A program made the translations under genes and the position numbers. From Mya arenaria (lineage: Eukaryota > Mollusca > Bivalvia > Myida > Myidae), in contig NC_069125.1 of NCBI RefSeq assembly GCF_026914265.1, positions 68,399,207 through 68,463,206 on the forward strand: 64,000 bases of DNA, read 5' to 3'. Each line of letters starts with the position of its first letter. The first letter of the stretch is position 1. Positions 11,883-32,222 of the stretch are shown piece by piece. The notes under the pieces were generated by a model that was given only the letters and a program-made list of their open reading frames with translations, was not told where the DNA came from and made no database searches.

Positions 11883-14044
11883 ATGTGACCACCAGCAATG
11901 AATTATATTTAATCGACAGCTTTCATTGATTTGGCATTCAAATGTCCAAGAGCTTATCGGGTAAACATATAGTCGATTTTCTAAAGGTGCAAACGATTTG
12001 ACAATTGCTTCAACAATTTCACTAGGATTATTTGCAAGAGGATATTATGCACTTACCCGACATATCCTTTCTGTTTCGAGGTATCGGATGTTTTCGTGAA
12101 CAATTATCAGCAATTATTCAATCATTATTATTACTTCGTATTACACAACAAAATAAAAAACGGCTGCCCCTAAGTTATGTTCGAAAACAGCCGAAAAATA
12201 ACGACAAAATTGTCCTCTTACTATACACCGCTGTGATCTAAAATACACTGCCGTAAAACACAAAGGTTAAATTATACCATAATTCTCATTGACATCTCCA
12301 AATTTATTACACAGTGACCTCCCCTAACAATATTTTAAATCATTGGCATCTCGCAGTTTCCTACCCAATGCCCTCTCCTAGTTAGCTCACTAAAGACGAA
12401 TAGTCATACATGTACATATACAAGAACAAAAGTTTTGATAGTAAGCTATCTAGTTCTTTATGATATTACCTTTTTTCAAATAAGGGTTTAATGAAAAATT
12501 GTGGGTTATAATATCCTGGACCTATAAACCAGGTCTGTGACAACATTAAGTGATTGATGGGTTTACATTGAATGAAAATTTGCTACAAGAAAAACTAATT
12601 TAAAGGAAAATGGAATTTGTACGTAATCTAACCAAGGACAATTCGTTGTATTTACTGTTTACTCGGAATCACATCTTAAATGGATTTGTACTGGTATGCA
12701 TTAGATGAATAGAATACCGGTTAACACCAGATTTTATGTCTCATACCATTTTGTATTTTTCCCTTTAAATTTATATAATTGGCAAAAGTGTACAATTATT
12801 TGGAAAATCGGTGAAAGGTTCATTCTATTAGAGTGCAAATATTACCTGAACTAAAAGAAAATTTTATTACTAAATATTAATATATTTGATGTACATATCT
12901 ACTACTGAAAACAATATGGGCCACACAATAAAAATGATACTCATTGATCATCAATATTTTCTTGGAAATGTTTTTTTAATCTTTGAATGATAAATAATGG
13001 TATGGTTCAAAGAAAAAAAATATCTATAAAGTATATGTAGAGCAGTTAAGGAAGCTGGTAATGGGGATTGCCTTTATATTCTAAACTGTTTTTATACATT
13101 TCAATAATTAGTGTCTGTGTAGTTGTGAGCAGACGTCAATGTCATGATTTTTACTATGCCCTTCTTAAACACCTCTCTTTTAATTGATATCACAATATTA
13201 TATCATTCTGAGATAGCACATTGTGACTTCCGAGTTGTCTTACACACTTGAAGATGAGGCGATTTTCAGGCCCAGTAAATATATGGAAAGTCATGTCTGT
13301 GATGCAATAATTATAGTTCTTATTCTGTGTCCAAAGTCAGTTAGTCATCTGTTTCAAGTAAAAAGTATGTGAACACATTTTATTTTGTTTAATAACATAT
13401 CCCTAAGCTGTTACCGGTATCTTATCTCAGTCCACAATTTCAAGGGAGGTAGCTTCTAGACTGATGGGTTACAGGTTATGGTTTTTCAAATGGGTATAAA
13501 CACATGTTTGTAAGGCTGTTGATAATACTTTTTTGTTTCATTGCTTACCTTGCTGCAACATGGCAGTTGATAGGAAGTATGCCACGTTCAAATTTTCAAG
13601 AAAAAAGCTACCAAAATATCACATTTTACATTTTAATTTCTATTCAATACAAATTAAAATATATCACATACAATGAACATAATATTATATCTAATGCCTC
13701 TTAAACAAATAATTTATTCACTTATAAATAATATCATTGACAATCAAGGAACATGAAAGTAAGCCGTCAATAAATGCTTAATTTTGTTGACTTTGTTTTG
13801 TTAAATTTGCAGATTTTTTCCTAATAATTTCATAATTTTTTTCTTCCCAGTAAGCCAAAGTCAGACAGATGTGCACAGAGACCTTTTTTTTATCAATATT
13901 GGTAATAATTTAAAGCAAAACACACTGTGTCACTCACTCTATCAGAAACAAGAGAATTAGCAAACTAATTTTCAACCAAAGATTGTTTGGTACTCAAAAA
14001 TTGATATACCATGGTATATTTTTTTGGCAAACATGTACAAATGC

Positions 14045-14356
14045 CACTGGCACCGGATTTTCAAACTCAAACATTTTTTTAAAAAATCAAAAAAATCATA
14101 TAATTCCTCACTAAAAATTATAATACCGAATATGTGAAAAAATATTGAATTTTTTTTTTTTAAATATACACTTTGTACTGTATATTATACTAACATACCA
14201 TGTTATTATATTATACAGAACAAAGTGCATATTTAAAAAAAATAAAAAAAAATTAATATTTTTTTACATATTCGGTATTATAATTTTTAGTGAGTAATTA
14301 TAAGATTTTTTTTGATTTTTTAAAAAATGATTGAGTTTGAAAATCCGGTGCCAGTG
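14045..14356. mobile_element. Fold-back palindrome, 312 bp
   Basis: The sequence opening CACTGGCACCGGATTTTC at 14045 returns as its reverse complement ending at 14356. The pairing continues through AT-rich arms to ACTTTGTACTG/CAGAACAAAGT around a short central loop near 14190-14210. This is a fold-back element in the MCCC1 3' flank. I see no convincing target duplication. Confidence 0.65.
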
Positions 14357-14623
14357 CCAATTTCATACTGTTTTGAGCAATGTCAACCTTCAGAAACCAA
14401 GATATTCCAAAAAAGGTTATATGAACAAAACAACACAGATCACTTATATCTTCATATTCCAAGAAAGGCATGATACCTGAGCATTGTTTTACACACAACT
14501 ATCCTACACTCCTTGACACAATCTAAACCAGGTGAGTAATTGTCATCATTCTGTCTTCATAAATGATTGTTCTTCATGGCCATATTGTTAGTATGATATA
14601 TTTTGTTATAGTTATTGCCAACC

Positions 14624-23597
<8,974 letters not shown>

Positions 23598-25608
23598 CTA
23601 AAAATAAAAAATAAAAGCTATTATATTATTATTTTTTACTGCTGATATTAAACTGTAGTCCTAGCGAATTTTTCACAAATCAGACCACCCATAGCAAGAC
23701 AACGTTGAATGCTTCCATAAGTAAACCCAAGTTTTTGTACTGCTTTTGCCAGTCTTGGTCACCACCCTTTAAAGTGAACTTCAGATTGTGTAAAATCAGC
23801 CGTGATAGGGACAAAATGGGTGTTTTTTTGTAGAGTAGGGACAAAGCTTTATTGTTTTCTTTGTGTGTTTTTTTTTTATCAAGTCCAATCAAAACAGCGA
23901 GTTGTGAATGCTTTGATAAATTTCAGTATGTTGTATATTAAATCTGACCTAATTTATTTATGTTTTTTACTTGTTATCAACACAATTTTTAAGAAATGCC
24001 TTCCATACACACATCAGTTTAAGATTATAATTTTTTATGGTCAAAAGAGTTTCACAAGGTATGTGTATGGTCAGACTGCCCAAAACACAGACTATTTTTG
24101 TTTGGCCTCACTTACTTCATCATTTAATATTGTTTTTCACCATTTGTGGATTTACGTAGCCTTGGACTTACAATGAACTTCAGCAAAAATGCAAACATGC
24201 AAATGTTTTTATTGTTCAAATTTCACTTATTAATGTGTTGTTTTCATTGATTAATTATTTCTGTTATTTGTTTCATTTAGATGGCCACGTTAAACTTAAG
24301 TTATGTATTTTTTTAATGAAAATGATATTAGATTTTTTGTTATTAGACTTGTATCCAAATGTGTTACCAATTGCAAATGAAGATGTTATTATAATTATAA
24401 TATTTGATAAAAAAAACAAACAAGCATAGGTGATCTAGGTTTGTTATCACTAAACACCAAGTGCCCAGATGTGGTCCAGGATACCCTCTATAACTAAAAT
24501 AGAGAATCCTACTTCAAAACAAGAGGGCCCTGAAGGTCCTGTATCGCTCACCTGATCCAATAAAGATCATCAAGAATAACATTCTGATCAAGTTCCATGA
24601 ACATATGGTCATAAATGTGGCCTCTAGAGTGTTAACTTGCTTTTCCTATTATCTGACCTGGTGACCTAGTTTTTGACCGCACATGACCCAGATTAAAACT
24701 TGGCCTAGAGCTAATCAATATATACATTCTGACTAAGTTTCATGAACATACAGTCATAAATGTGACCTCTAGAGTGCTAACAAGCTTTTCCTATGATTTG
24801 ACCTATTGACCTAGTTTTAGACCACACATGACCCGGATTCAAACTTGACTTAGGGATTATTAATATAAGCATTCTGACCAACTTTCATGAAGATACAGTT
24901 ATAAATGGGACCTCTAGAGTTTTAATTTTTTTTCCCTTAAATTTGACCTGGTGACCTAGTTTTTGACCGCACATGACCAAGATTCGTACTTCGCCTAGAG
25001 CTAATCAATATATACATTCTGACTAAGTTTCATGAACATACAGTCATAAATGTGACCTCTAGAGTGCTTACAAGCTTTTCCTATGATCTGACCTGGTGAC
25101 CTAGTTTTTGACCACACATAACCCAGATTTAACTTGACTTTAAGATTATTAACATTGGTGACCTAGCTTTTGACCGCACATGACCCAGATCCGAACTTAA
25201 CCTAGAGATTATAAATATTAACATTCTGACTAAGTTTCCTGAAGATACAGTCATAAATGTGACCTCTATAGTGTAAACAAGCTTGACTTGGTGACCTAGT
25301 TTTTAACTTTACTTCGCCTAGAGCTAATCAATATATACATTCTGACTAAGTTTCCTGAAGATACAGTCATAAATGTGACCTCTATAGTGTAAACAAGCTT
25401 TTCTTTTAATTTGACTTGGTGACCTAGTTTTTAAGTTTACTTCGCCTAGAGCTAATCAATATATACATTCTGACTAAGTTTCCTGAAGATACAGTCATAA
25501 ATGTGACCTATATAGTGTAAACAAGCTTTTCTTTTAATTTGACTTGGTGACCTAGTTTTTAACCCCAGATGACCCAATATCGAACTCGTCCAAGATTTTA
25601 TTGAGGGT

Positions 25609-27514
25609 AATGCACCAGTCTACCTTTTGTCTACCTTTTGTGATCTAGGGAACTTCTTTGGCCCTAAAAGGCTAGTAAATCCCTTTAAACTGCTTCGTCT
25701 GTAAGTTCTCCGCCTTCGGTATGACTTAATATACTTCAGAAGTATCAAACCGTTTGTTTTTCCAAAGTTTATCAAGACCTGCCTTGAAGGCATTCACAGA
25801 TGTGGTGTTCACTAATTCATGTGGCAAATTATTCCAAGTTGAAACTATACGATTGCTGAAAGAATTTTGACGTAATGATTTCCTTGCTTTAGGTTTAAAT
25901 AATTTCAAATTGTGTCCTCTGGTACCACTATTGTCAGCAAAGGTGAAAAATGTTGTCATACTAATGTCATCAATATTGTGTACTATTCTAAACACTTGAA
26001 TCATGTCGAATCTTTTCCTTCTAAAGTCTAAAGATGGGAGGTTTAATTTTCGTAGGCGATCGTTGTAAGTCAATCCCCTCAAATCCGGAATTAATCTAGT
26101 TGCTCTTCTCTGAGCGTTTTCAATCATCTGTTTACACTTCTTTGTTATTGGGAAATATATCAGGTTTCCATAATCCAGATGCGATCTGACCAGTGATTTG
26201 TATAAGGTCAGGAATAGAGCATTGTCAATATGAGTAAACTTTCTTCTTATTAATCCAATAATCATGTTGGCTTTGTTCAAAGTATTGCTGATGTGCTTTT
26301 CAAAACTCAAACTTTCAGTAAACAGTACTCCTAAATCCTTCTCAGAGTCTTCCCTTTTAAGCTGTTGTATATTTCCATCTCTGTCAGTCATATGGTAGTC
26401 GGTGTCAACTCTTTTGCGACCAAAAGAAACTACTTTACACTTCTGCACATTAAATTTTAAAAGCCAGTCCTTACTCCATTGACACAGGTTATCTATATCT
26501 TCTTGAAGATGTTGTTGATCCACTCTCGAAGAAAGAGGAGTATAAATTTTGCAGTCATCAGCAAACATCTTACATATACTTCTTACTACATCAGGTAGAT
26601 CGTTTACAAAGATTATAAATAAAATTGGTCCCAGGACAGATCCTTGAGGTATTCCGGATATAACTGAATTCCAGTTTGATTTATGGCCATTCAATACAAC
26701 ACGTTGCAAGCGATCACTCAGGAAACTTTGAAGCCAAACTAGTATTTTTCCTGATATTCCATATGATTCAACCTTCTTCAGAAGTCTATGATGCGGTACA
26801 CTATCGAACGCTTTACTAAAATCCAAATAAACTGTATCAACCTGCAAATCTTTATCTATCGCCTCTGTCCAATCTTCAAGTAGCGACAGGAGCTGAAGAA
26901 TAGTATTTCTGTTTTTCCTAAACCCAAACTGGCAGTCTGACAATAATCCATTTTCATTGAGATGGTCAACAATATTCTGTCTAATGATTCTTTCCAGCAT
27001 TTTACAAATTACAGAAGTTAGAGAGACTGGGCGATAGTTCCCAGGATTTGATCGATCTCCTTTCTTGAATATACAAGAAACATTTGCCAATTTCCAGTCT
27101 TGAGGTAAAAGACCACTCTCTATTGATTTTTGAAATATAGTACTCAATGGTTTGTACAGTTCCTCTGAGCACTGCTTCAGGAAAAAGGGGTGACAATCAT
27201 CAGGACCACACGCCTTTGAAGTCAATTGTAACCACAGCCCCCCCAGGTCCGGGGAATAGCGGGGACTTTGACTTTCGGTCCAGCCAACCCCGGGTAAAAT
27301 CCCCGCACTGCAAGGATGAACAGGTGGTAAAACCCCCACCAAATTTCTCGCACCCAAGGGACCTTAGGTAAGGCCCATTCCCGCTATTTTTTTGCGAACA
27401 CAAAACCACTGCATTCACCCAGCACTGCGAGGCCACCTGGAAGGTAAAACCACGGCCTATTTCCTGGCTATCCCCCGGACCTTGAGGGCCGTGGTTACAA
27501 TTGACTGGTGCATA
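25609..27514. mobile_element. MITE with ATGCACCAGTCAATTGTAAC ends, split by a LINE
   Basis: The right end at about 27488-27513 is the reverse complement of ATGCACCAGTC (25610-25620) joined to AATTGTAACCAC (27224-27235). The two halves of the left terminal repeat are separated by the LINE at 25621-27219. Removing that LINE restores a MITE of about 300 bp with GC-rich subterminal repeats (CCAGGTCCGGGG/CCCCCGGACCTTG). Confidence 0.75.
25621..27219 (-). mobile_element. 5'-truncated non-LTR retrotransposon with intact reverse-transcriptase region
   Basis: The open frame runs 27357-25726, but residues before TSKACGPDD come from the adjoining MITE, so element coding begins near 27219. Reverse-transcriptase motifs in order: NYRPVSLTSV, VYLDFSKAFDSVPHHRLL (motif A aspartate), GIPQGSVLGPILFIIFVNDL (motif B), KMFADDCKIY (motif C, FADD catalytic pair) and LGVLF. 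A C-terminal region of the CR1/jockey-like type follows (RSHLDYGNLIY, RRKRFDMIQVFRI). The apurinic endonuclease domain that should precede it is missing by 5' truncation. The 3' end lacks poly(A) and instead carries a doubled ACAAAAGGTAG, as in CR1-like elements. AGTC flanks the insert (25617-25620 and 27220-27223) as a short target duplication. The frame has no internal stops, so the insertion is fairly recent. Confidence 0.88.
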
Positions 27515-28880
27515 ACATACGACCAAGTTTCATTACGATTGTGCCAAAATTGTGACCTCTAGAGTGTCAAATTGTTGACGACAGACGACGACTACGAAGG
27601 ACGACGGACACAGGTCGATCACAATAGCTCACCTTCAGCACTTCATGTCAGGGGAGCTAAAAATAGGTCCGAGTGATGCACACAATTTGTAGTTGTCATA
27701 CTTTATACTGGGTCAAATACCTGCACTTAGAGAGAAAATCATTAATATCTCAGGGATTAAATTTTTTCTGCTGGTCTTGAACATTGATGTCTTCCGGCTA
27801 GTCCAAATAATTGTAAGTTGACGGATTTTTTTTAGATTTTTGATATGGCAAATCCTTCACGTAAAAATTGTTTAGTATCAAAAGTGGGTAGTTGTTCCGA
27901 TCAGGAACAAAACACCCCTGTTTTTTGCACATTCCCGTTTAGACGTTAGTGATTGGAAGAATCCCATACAAGATGTCTATTATTTTAGACTAGTCTTCCG
28001 GCCTGATGCAACATGGATTCCTTAAAAAATTAACGGTGCTAAACTTTAAGGTCAGTAAATTTTCTAAGGAGAAATGTGACATACATTTGTAAACTATAAG
28101 GTTTGAACTGAATTTGAAGTACACCCCAATGTATTGGAAAACAATAATCTGTAAAATTAACATGACTGTGATATTGTTTAATATTGATTTGTTTTTAGAC
28201 TTAGTGCAGTAGGAGCATTTACAAATCAAACATTTTGGCTAGCTATTTTAGACGTGACTGAATCAACAGTTAATATCGAAAGTTGAATACAACAGAACAA
28301 TTTGGTCATTACCAAAGCACCTAACTAAATATGCGTAGCTGCCATTTGCAAATGGTAACATTATGCGTGACTATCCGAAATCTATATATCCGATTTTCCG
28401 CTCACAAAATCCAATCAAGGTCAAGGCACTCATCTAAGAACGACAGCAAAATATTTTCACTAACCTGTTAAGGGAACCTACAAGGCTTGAATATAATGAC
28501 ATTGTGATCGTTTTCAGTTGCTTTAAAGATTACAACTTATTTAATAATAATGTTGCTGGGGGCAGACATTACTGAATAGCGTCAAAGAAAAAGTGAAGTA
28601 ACGGTGGTGGCTAAAAGGCACTATTTATTTGGAATAGTGATTGAAGACGCCCGTACGAGGGGGAAATTTCAGGATTATATATACATTTTGTACTGTGTAT
28701 GTATTCACTATTGTCATTACCGTACTGGTGGTTGATGTACTGTATAGTTTTTCTTGATTTTCTTTTATTTCAGATCGCTTTCATTGCTGATAATAAACTG
28801 TCGAAGGAACAGGGTTCGATTTATGAACGCAAGTCAAGTAAATTTTATTTTCGATGTCGGAATGTGTAACAGGACAACAC

Positions 28881-28918
28881 AAGCTCTCGAGAGCTTTAAG
28901 CACCGATACGCGATGCAT
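28881..28918 (-). CDS. MCCC1: Tentative first coding exon of MCCC1
   Basis: An ATG at 28916-28918 opens a 38-base stretch, MHRVSVLKALES plus two bases, ending before a GT donor at 28879-28880. Its phase exactly fits the next exon (23548-23597), and the join gives a basic, leucine-rich N-terminus like a mitochondrial targeting peptide. The donor GTGTTG is weak and the intron would be 5.3 kb. This is a phase-consistent guess. Confidence 0.35.
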
Positions 28919-29049
28919 TCCACGTACTAATCTAGCCTCCACGTACGATGCAAGCAGTAACATGCCCGAACCCTAGGTGCGATTGCGTCACACATAACCT
29001 GGATGTCACCATTGTTGCATCACGCATCACGGCTCATTCTTCCCCACAC

Positions 29050-30130
29050 GCAACAGGCACACAAGGCCAAGCAGCAAGACAGAGTGAACAAGGTTAAAAG
29101 ACTCTAAATAAGTGCCGCAGGTTAAAGCGAGGAGTGGGCATAATATCTGTCGAGGTGGTCGGACTATGCAAGCATCACGTACTAAGATAGTTGGTCGTGA
29201 CAAACTTGTCCACTACGTAGAGATTTGACACGGTCATCTGAGTAGATGCTGAGATACATTTGGCCTTACCCGGGGGAAAGAAGCAGGACAGGAGTTTAGA
29301 GGAAGTGTTTCAGTTTGTTGAAGTTAATGAAGCCTAAGGAAGCAGGCAAGCCTTTTGCCTGAAGGTTAATGGACCATCACCCGGTTGAAGCTACAAGCCG
29401 CATCCACCGAAGAAGCAAACGTGATAAGCGTCCAGTCAAAACAGTTCAAAATCTGACTTGTGCTCATATTGTGGGAAGAAAGGCCATGGTAAAGGTGTCC
29501 CAGCACGCATACGTAAAACAGCATGCCCGGCATATGTTCACACTTGCAAAAATTATGACCTTTCTAATTGTGACTAGCACATAGAACATATGTAGTCGAA
29601 GCAAAGACAAGCCAACAACTATGGACAATGACAATGAGTATGAAAGTTCAGTATTCGATACCCAATGCTCTGTTAATGGCGCCCTCCAATAAATCAATTG
29701 AACAGTGAATTACTCAGGATTTGAAAGATCGATTAGCATTGGTGACCTTGTCTACATGTATGATCAACTGTCTGACAAATGGGTAAAGCAATACTCCAGA
29801 CCGCAACCAATTTTTATGTGATGGCAAAGGTCTCCACAGAGAATAACGCTGCTTTTGGCTTCCATTTGACACAGGGTATTATGATGGCACCACTATACCT
29901 GCGATGTCGGATACTAGGCCTACGAGAATCTGATCACGGTGAAAATGCACACACAGCTATATAGGGAGGCATAACGATACTAGGGGCACCTGTTCTTCGC
30001 TTAACTGACCAAAACAAAGCAGGAAATATTTTGGAAACAAGACAGATGACATACGTCACAGATTACCCGGATTAACTTTTCCCAAGTAGAGAAGCCTGCT
30101 CTTCACTGGGCATAATTCTAGACACGTTCC
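29050..30130 (+). pseudogene. Decayed LTR-type retroelement fragment (zinc knuckle and protease region)
   Basis: Two non-adjacent patches look retroviral-like, in the manner of Ty3/gypsy-type polyproteins. Near 29459-29575 the frame one base off the longest ORF reads as a Cys/His zinc-knuckle (CxxCGKKGHGK, then a CPAY-like patch). Near 29967-30110 the sequence reads ILGAPVLRLT, LETRQMTYVTD and, after a stop, a SREAC-like patch typical of the region after the aspartic protease. Frameshifts and stops break it, and no reverse transcriptase or LTRs are visible. It is a dead remnant. Confidence 0.5.
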
Positions 30131-30599
30131 CTACACCACTAGGCCAGGCTGATATGGCATCTTCCCTTCAAGTACACAGCATAGTACGAAATGCGATAGC
30201 CTAGAGCGACAACAGCACCCGCCGCCCCCAAAGTGACAACTGCCTTTTCCTGCAATACAAGAGAATATGTCAATAAAATGAATTACATAACTTGAAAATG
30301 GTGAACAAAATGTATCAAAATTGTGTTTAAGTTTTTTTTATTCAGGTTTTATATTCATTTTACAGCACAATATTATGATTCTTATTTTCACCTTTGTTCG
30401 AAGTCAAGGGCGGTCCAGGAAATGATGTTTGTGGTTCCGCCGGGTTATAGAGGGTTAAAACTTCGCACTCTCCCATATACGTGTGTCAAGGGGTTTGATT
30501 TTTTTTGTTATTTTTTTTTAAATATGATATCAAGTGTTCACGTGCAGTTTTAACCTATTATATGCATTATCTACCTATTCCATAATTATTATTTTGTGT

Positions 30600-30619
30600 G
30601 TTTCCGTGCGCGCGCGCGC

Positions 30620-30651
<32 letters not shown>

Positions 30652-30705
30652 GTGTGTGTGTGTGTGTTTGTTGTTGTTGTTGTTGTTTGTGTTTTGTGTG
30701 TGTGT
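30600..30705. repeat. (CG)n/(GT)n microsatellite with GTT run
   Basis: A short alternating CG tract runs into about 30 GT units with interruptions, then TTG repeats and another GT run. Alternating purine-pyrimidine DNA of this kind can adopt Z-form. The cysteine/valine-rich ORFs across it are artefacts. Confidence 0.9.
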
Positions 30706-31156
30706 GTTTTTTCGAGGGGGGGGGACATTTCCCCTGTTCCAACACCTTGGAGCCGCTAGTGGAAGTGAAGGCCTGAATTATCCTACCAAATTTGACTTCC
30801 GCAATTGATCATTGATCACATAAATAATTGATTCAAATTTCGTTTGTTTCCATTTCTTTTGCTTTCATGTTTTTAAATAATATAATTTATAAGATATGTT
30901 TATAAGAACCGCGCTATCGAAATTAAGTGCATTTTGGTATCTAAAAAGTTACGTTTGTATACAGAGAGAGTTTAACATGGCACCAAATATTGCAACGGGC
31001 ACACTGGAAATGGTTCCACACTGAAAGCTGGCGCAGTGATTCAAACGTTTCCCTTTCATTTGTTCTTGTTGACTTTGAATGAAATCCGTTCATATTACGC
31101 TATATATGTTCGTATTATTTCAACACCGATACTCCGAGGGAACTGGTGATTGTGAT

Positions 31157-31240
31157 GTGGATCGATAGTCTAGTGGTATGCATCTTGTCTGTCAACAGAG
31201 GGTGCCAAGGTTCATCATGGCCCCCGAATCCATAATAAAA
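31157..31240 (+). mobile_element. Degenerate tRNA-like SINE head
   Basis: ATAGTCTAGTGGTATGC resembles a pol III A box, and the following CCAAGGTTCATC is a damaged B box at the right distance. No terminator or cloverleaf is convincing. Confidence 0.35.
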
Positions 31241-31614
31241 TACTGACCAAAGTCCACGCGAGACGCTAGACGGCTCCCGTGTGTCATTGCTATACACTAA
31301 TTAACCAGGGCTTGTAGAATGGTAGTAGTGGTAATAGTTTCATTTGTGCGCATTCTTCCGAATGGTAAGTGGGGTCGTCGATTTCGTGCATGTTGCATAA
31401 AAAGAGGAATTGCAAAATTATAATGGAATTGTTTTAATTTTACTACAATGCTGTATAATTTAGAACTTTTGTCTTGCAACAGTGTAAATAGATACACGAT
31501 GCAAATTAAAACTTTGATTTAATAACAGTTTGTGTCTGCATTCATTTTCCTTTCGTGATTAAAAGCCTGAATATATAGGAGCCCAAATGCTATGTATTGT
31601 TCATTGCATTTTCC

Positions 31615-31848
31615 CAGGGGGTCCAACGTATTTTGTTTTTGCCGAAACATAGGTTAAAAAACGAGAGAACTTACACATGTGACCTCCGGGTAGGCGTATT
31701 TATATTGCGAGAAACTTTATATGACTAATTTACCAGGTCAAAATATCTTCCAAAAAACACCAAAATCCTTTCACAATCGCCATTTTGTTTTGCTTTTAAC
31801 ATTTCCCTCACTTAAGTTTCGGCAAAAACGGAATACGTTTGACCCCTG
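31615..31848. mobile_element. 234 bp MITE upstream of BCR
   Basis: CAGGGGGTCCAACGTATT at the left pairs with AATACGTTTGACCCCTG at the right. Pairing extends inwards through GTTTTTGCCGAAAC on both arms. The flanks TTTTCC (31609-31614) and TTTTCT (31849-31854) may be an imperfect 6 bp duplication. It encodes no protein. Confidence 0.65.
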
Positions 31849-31918
31849 TTTTCTGTGACCAATAAAAACATCGAACTTCTCATAATAGTTTTCTGTAACC
31901 TTCTGAGAGTAGAATGCG

Positions 31919-31984
31919 CATTCGGAACTCCTCGGCCATTTTTATCAAGTTGTTTTCGATAAAAATGGCTGAGGAGCTCCAAAT
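31919..31984. mobile_element. 66 bp hairpin insertion with 10 bp direct repeats, about 240 bp upstream of BCR ATG
   Basis: Arms of about 28 bp containing GGAACTCCTCGGCCATTTTT and its near reverse complement flank a loop of about 8 bp. GTAGAATGCG lies on both sides (31909-31918 and 31985-31994). The arms carry GCCATTTTT, close to the YY1 core. It has the same architecture as the hairpin at 11787-11882. Confidence 0.6.
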
Positions 31985-32222
31985 GTAGAATGCGAAATTT
32001 TAGGATTTCCCTGTGCTATTTTTAGCTAGAGCTCGTGTATCGACCAATGACAGGGAGTGTCTCATTCATGGATTTGTTTAGTATATCGACCAAGATTTTA
32101 CGAAGTACGGATGTGCATTAACTTCGATTGCAGTATTTTTTTATGACAGCGATGATTTGTGTTCACGGGATATGAGTTTCACTGATAAGGTGTATGTGAT
32201 TTAACTGTTTAAACATCAAACG

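Larger units (their letters stand above)
10811..14623. other. Intergenic DNA between GTF2H3 and MCCC1
   Basis: This should contain the GTF2H3 start exon and promoter and the MCCC1 3' untranslated region. I found a CG-rich, CRE-containing patch near 11421-11452, a small hairpin insertion (11787-11882) and a long palindrome (14045-14356). No other coding exon or RNA gene is supported. Confidence 0.6.
24516..27664 (+). mobile_element. Mollusc-type repeat (AAAACAAGAGGGCC...GAGCTAAAAA) carrying nested insertions
   Basis: The outer element opens AAAACAAGAGGGCCCTGAAG, with a small hairpin, then TCGCTCACCTGA. It closes with GGTCGATCACAATAGCTCACC and GGGGAGCTAAAAA. Its body at 24580-25570 is a tandem array of 120-150 bp units carrying TGACCTAGTTTTTGACC, CAGTCATAAATGTGACCTC and TTCTGACTAAGTTTC. 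The same end sequences appear in the opposite orientation at 55620-57571. No transposase is visible. The end hairpins followed by CTAA are Helitron-like, which is only a suggestion. Confidence 0.65.
23598..28880. other. Upstream MCCC1 intron or 5' flank
   Basis: About 5.3 kb upstream of the first secure MCCC1 exon. The part at 23640-24510 shows no recognisable element. 24516-27664 is a nested repeat complex, and 27665-28880 is AT-rich with no supported gene other than the tentative MCCC1 start exon. If that exon is wrong, this is 5' flanking sequence. Confidence 0.5.
28919..32222. other. Divergent intergenic region between MCCC1 and BCR
   Basis: This region separates the minus-strand MCCC1 from plus-strand BCR and should hold both promoters. 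It contains a decayed retroelement (29050-30130), a CG/GT microsatellite (30600-30705), a tRNA-like SINE fragment (31157-31240), a MITE (31615-31848) and a hairpin insertion (31919-31984). No further gene is supported. Confidence 0.6.

Noticed and set aside
23802..24176. 124-codon plus-strand ORF
   Set aside because: AT-rich, Phe/Tyr-heavy composition without motif or splice context; looks like chance.
30534..30808. Cysteine/valine-rich ORFs of 70-80 codons
   Set aside because: They are translations of a GT/CG microsatellite.
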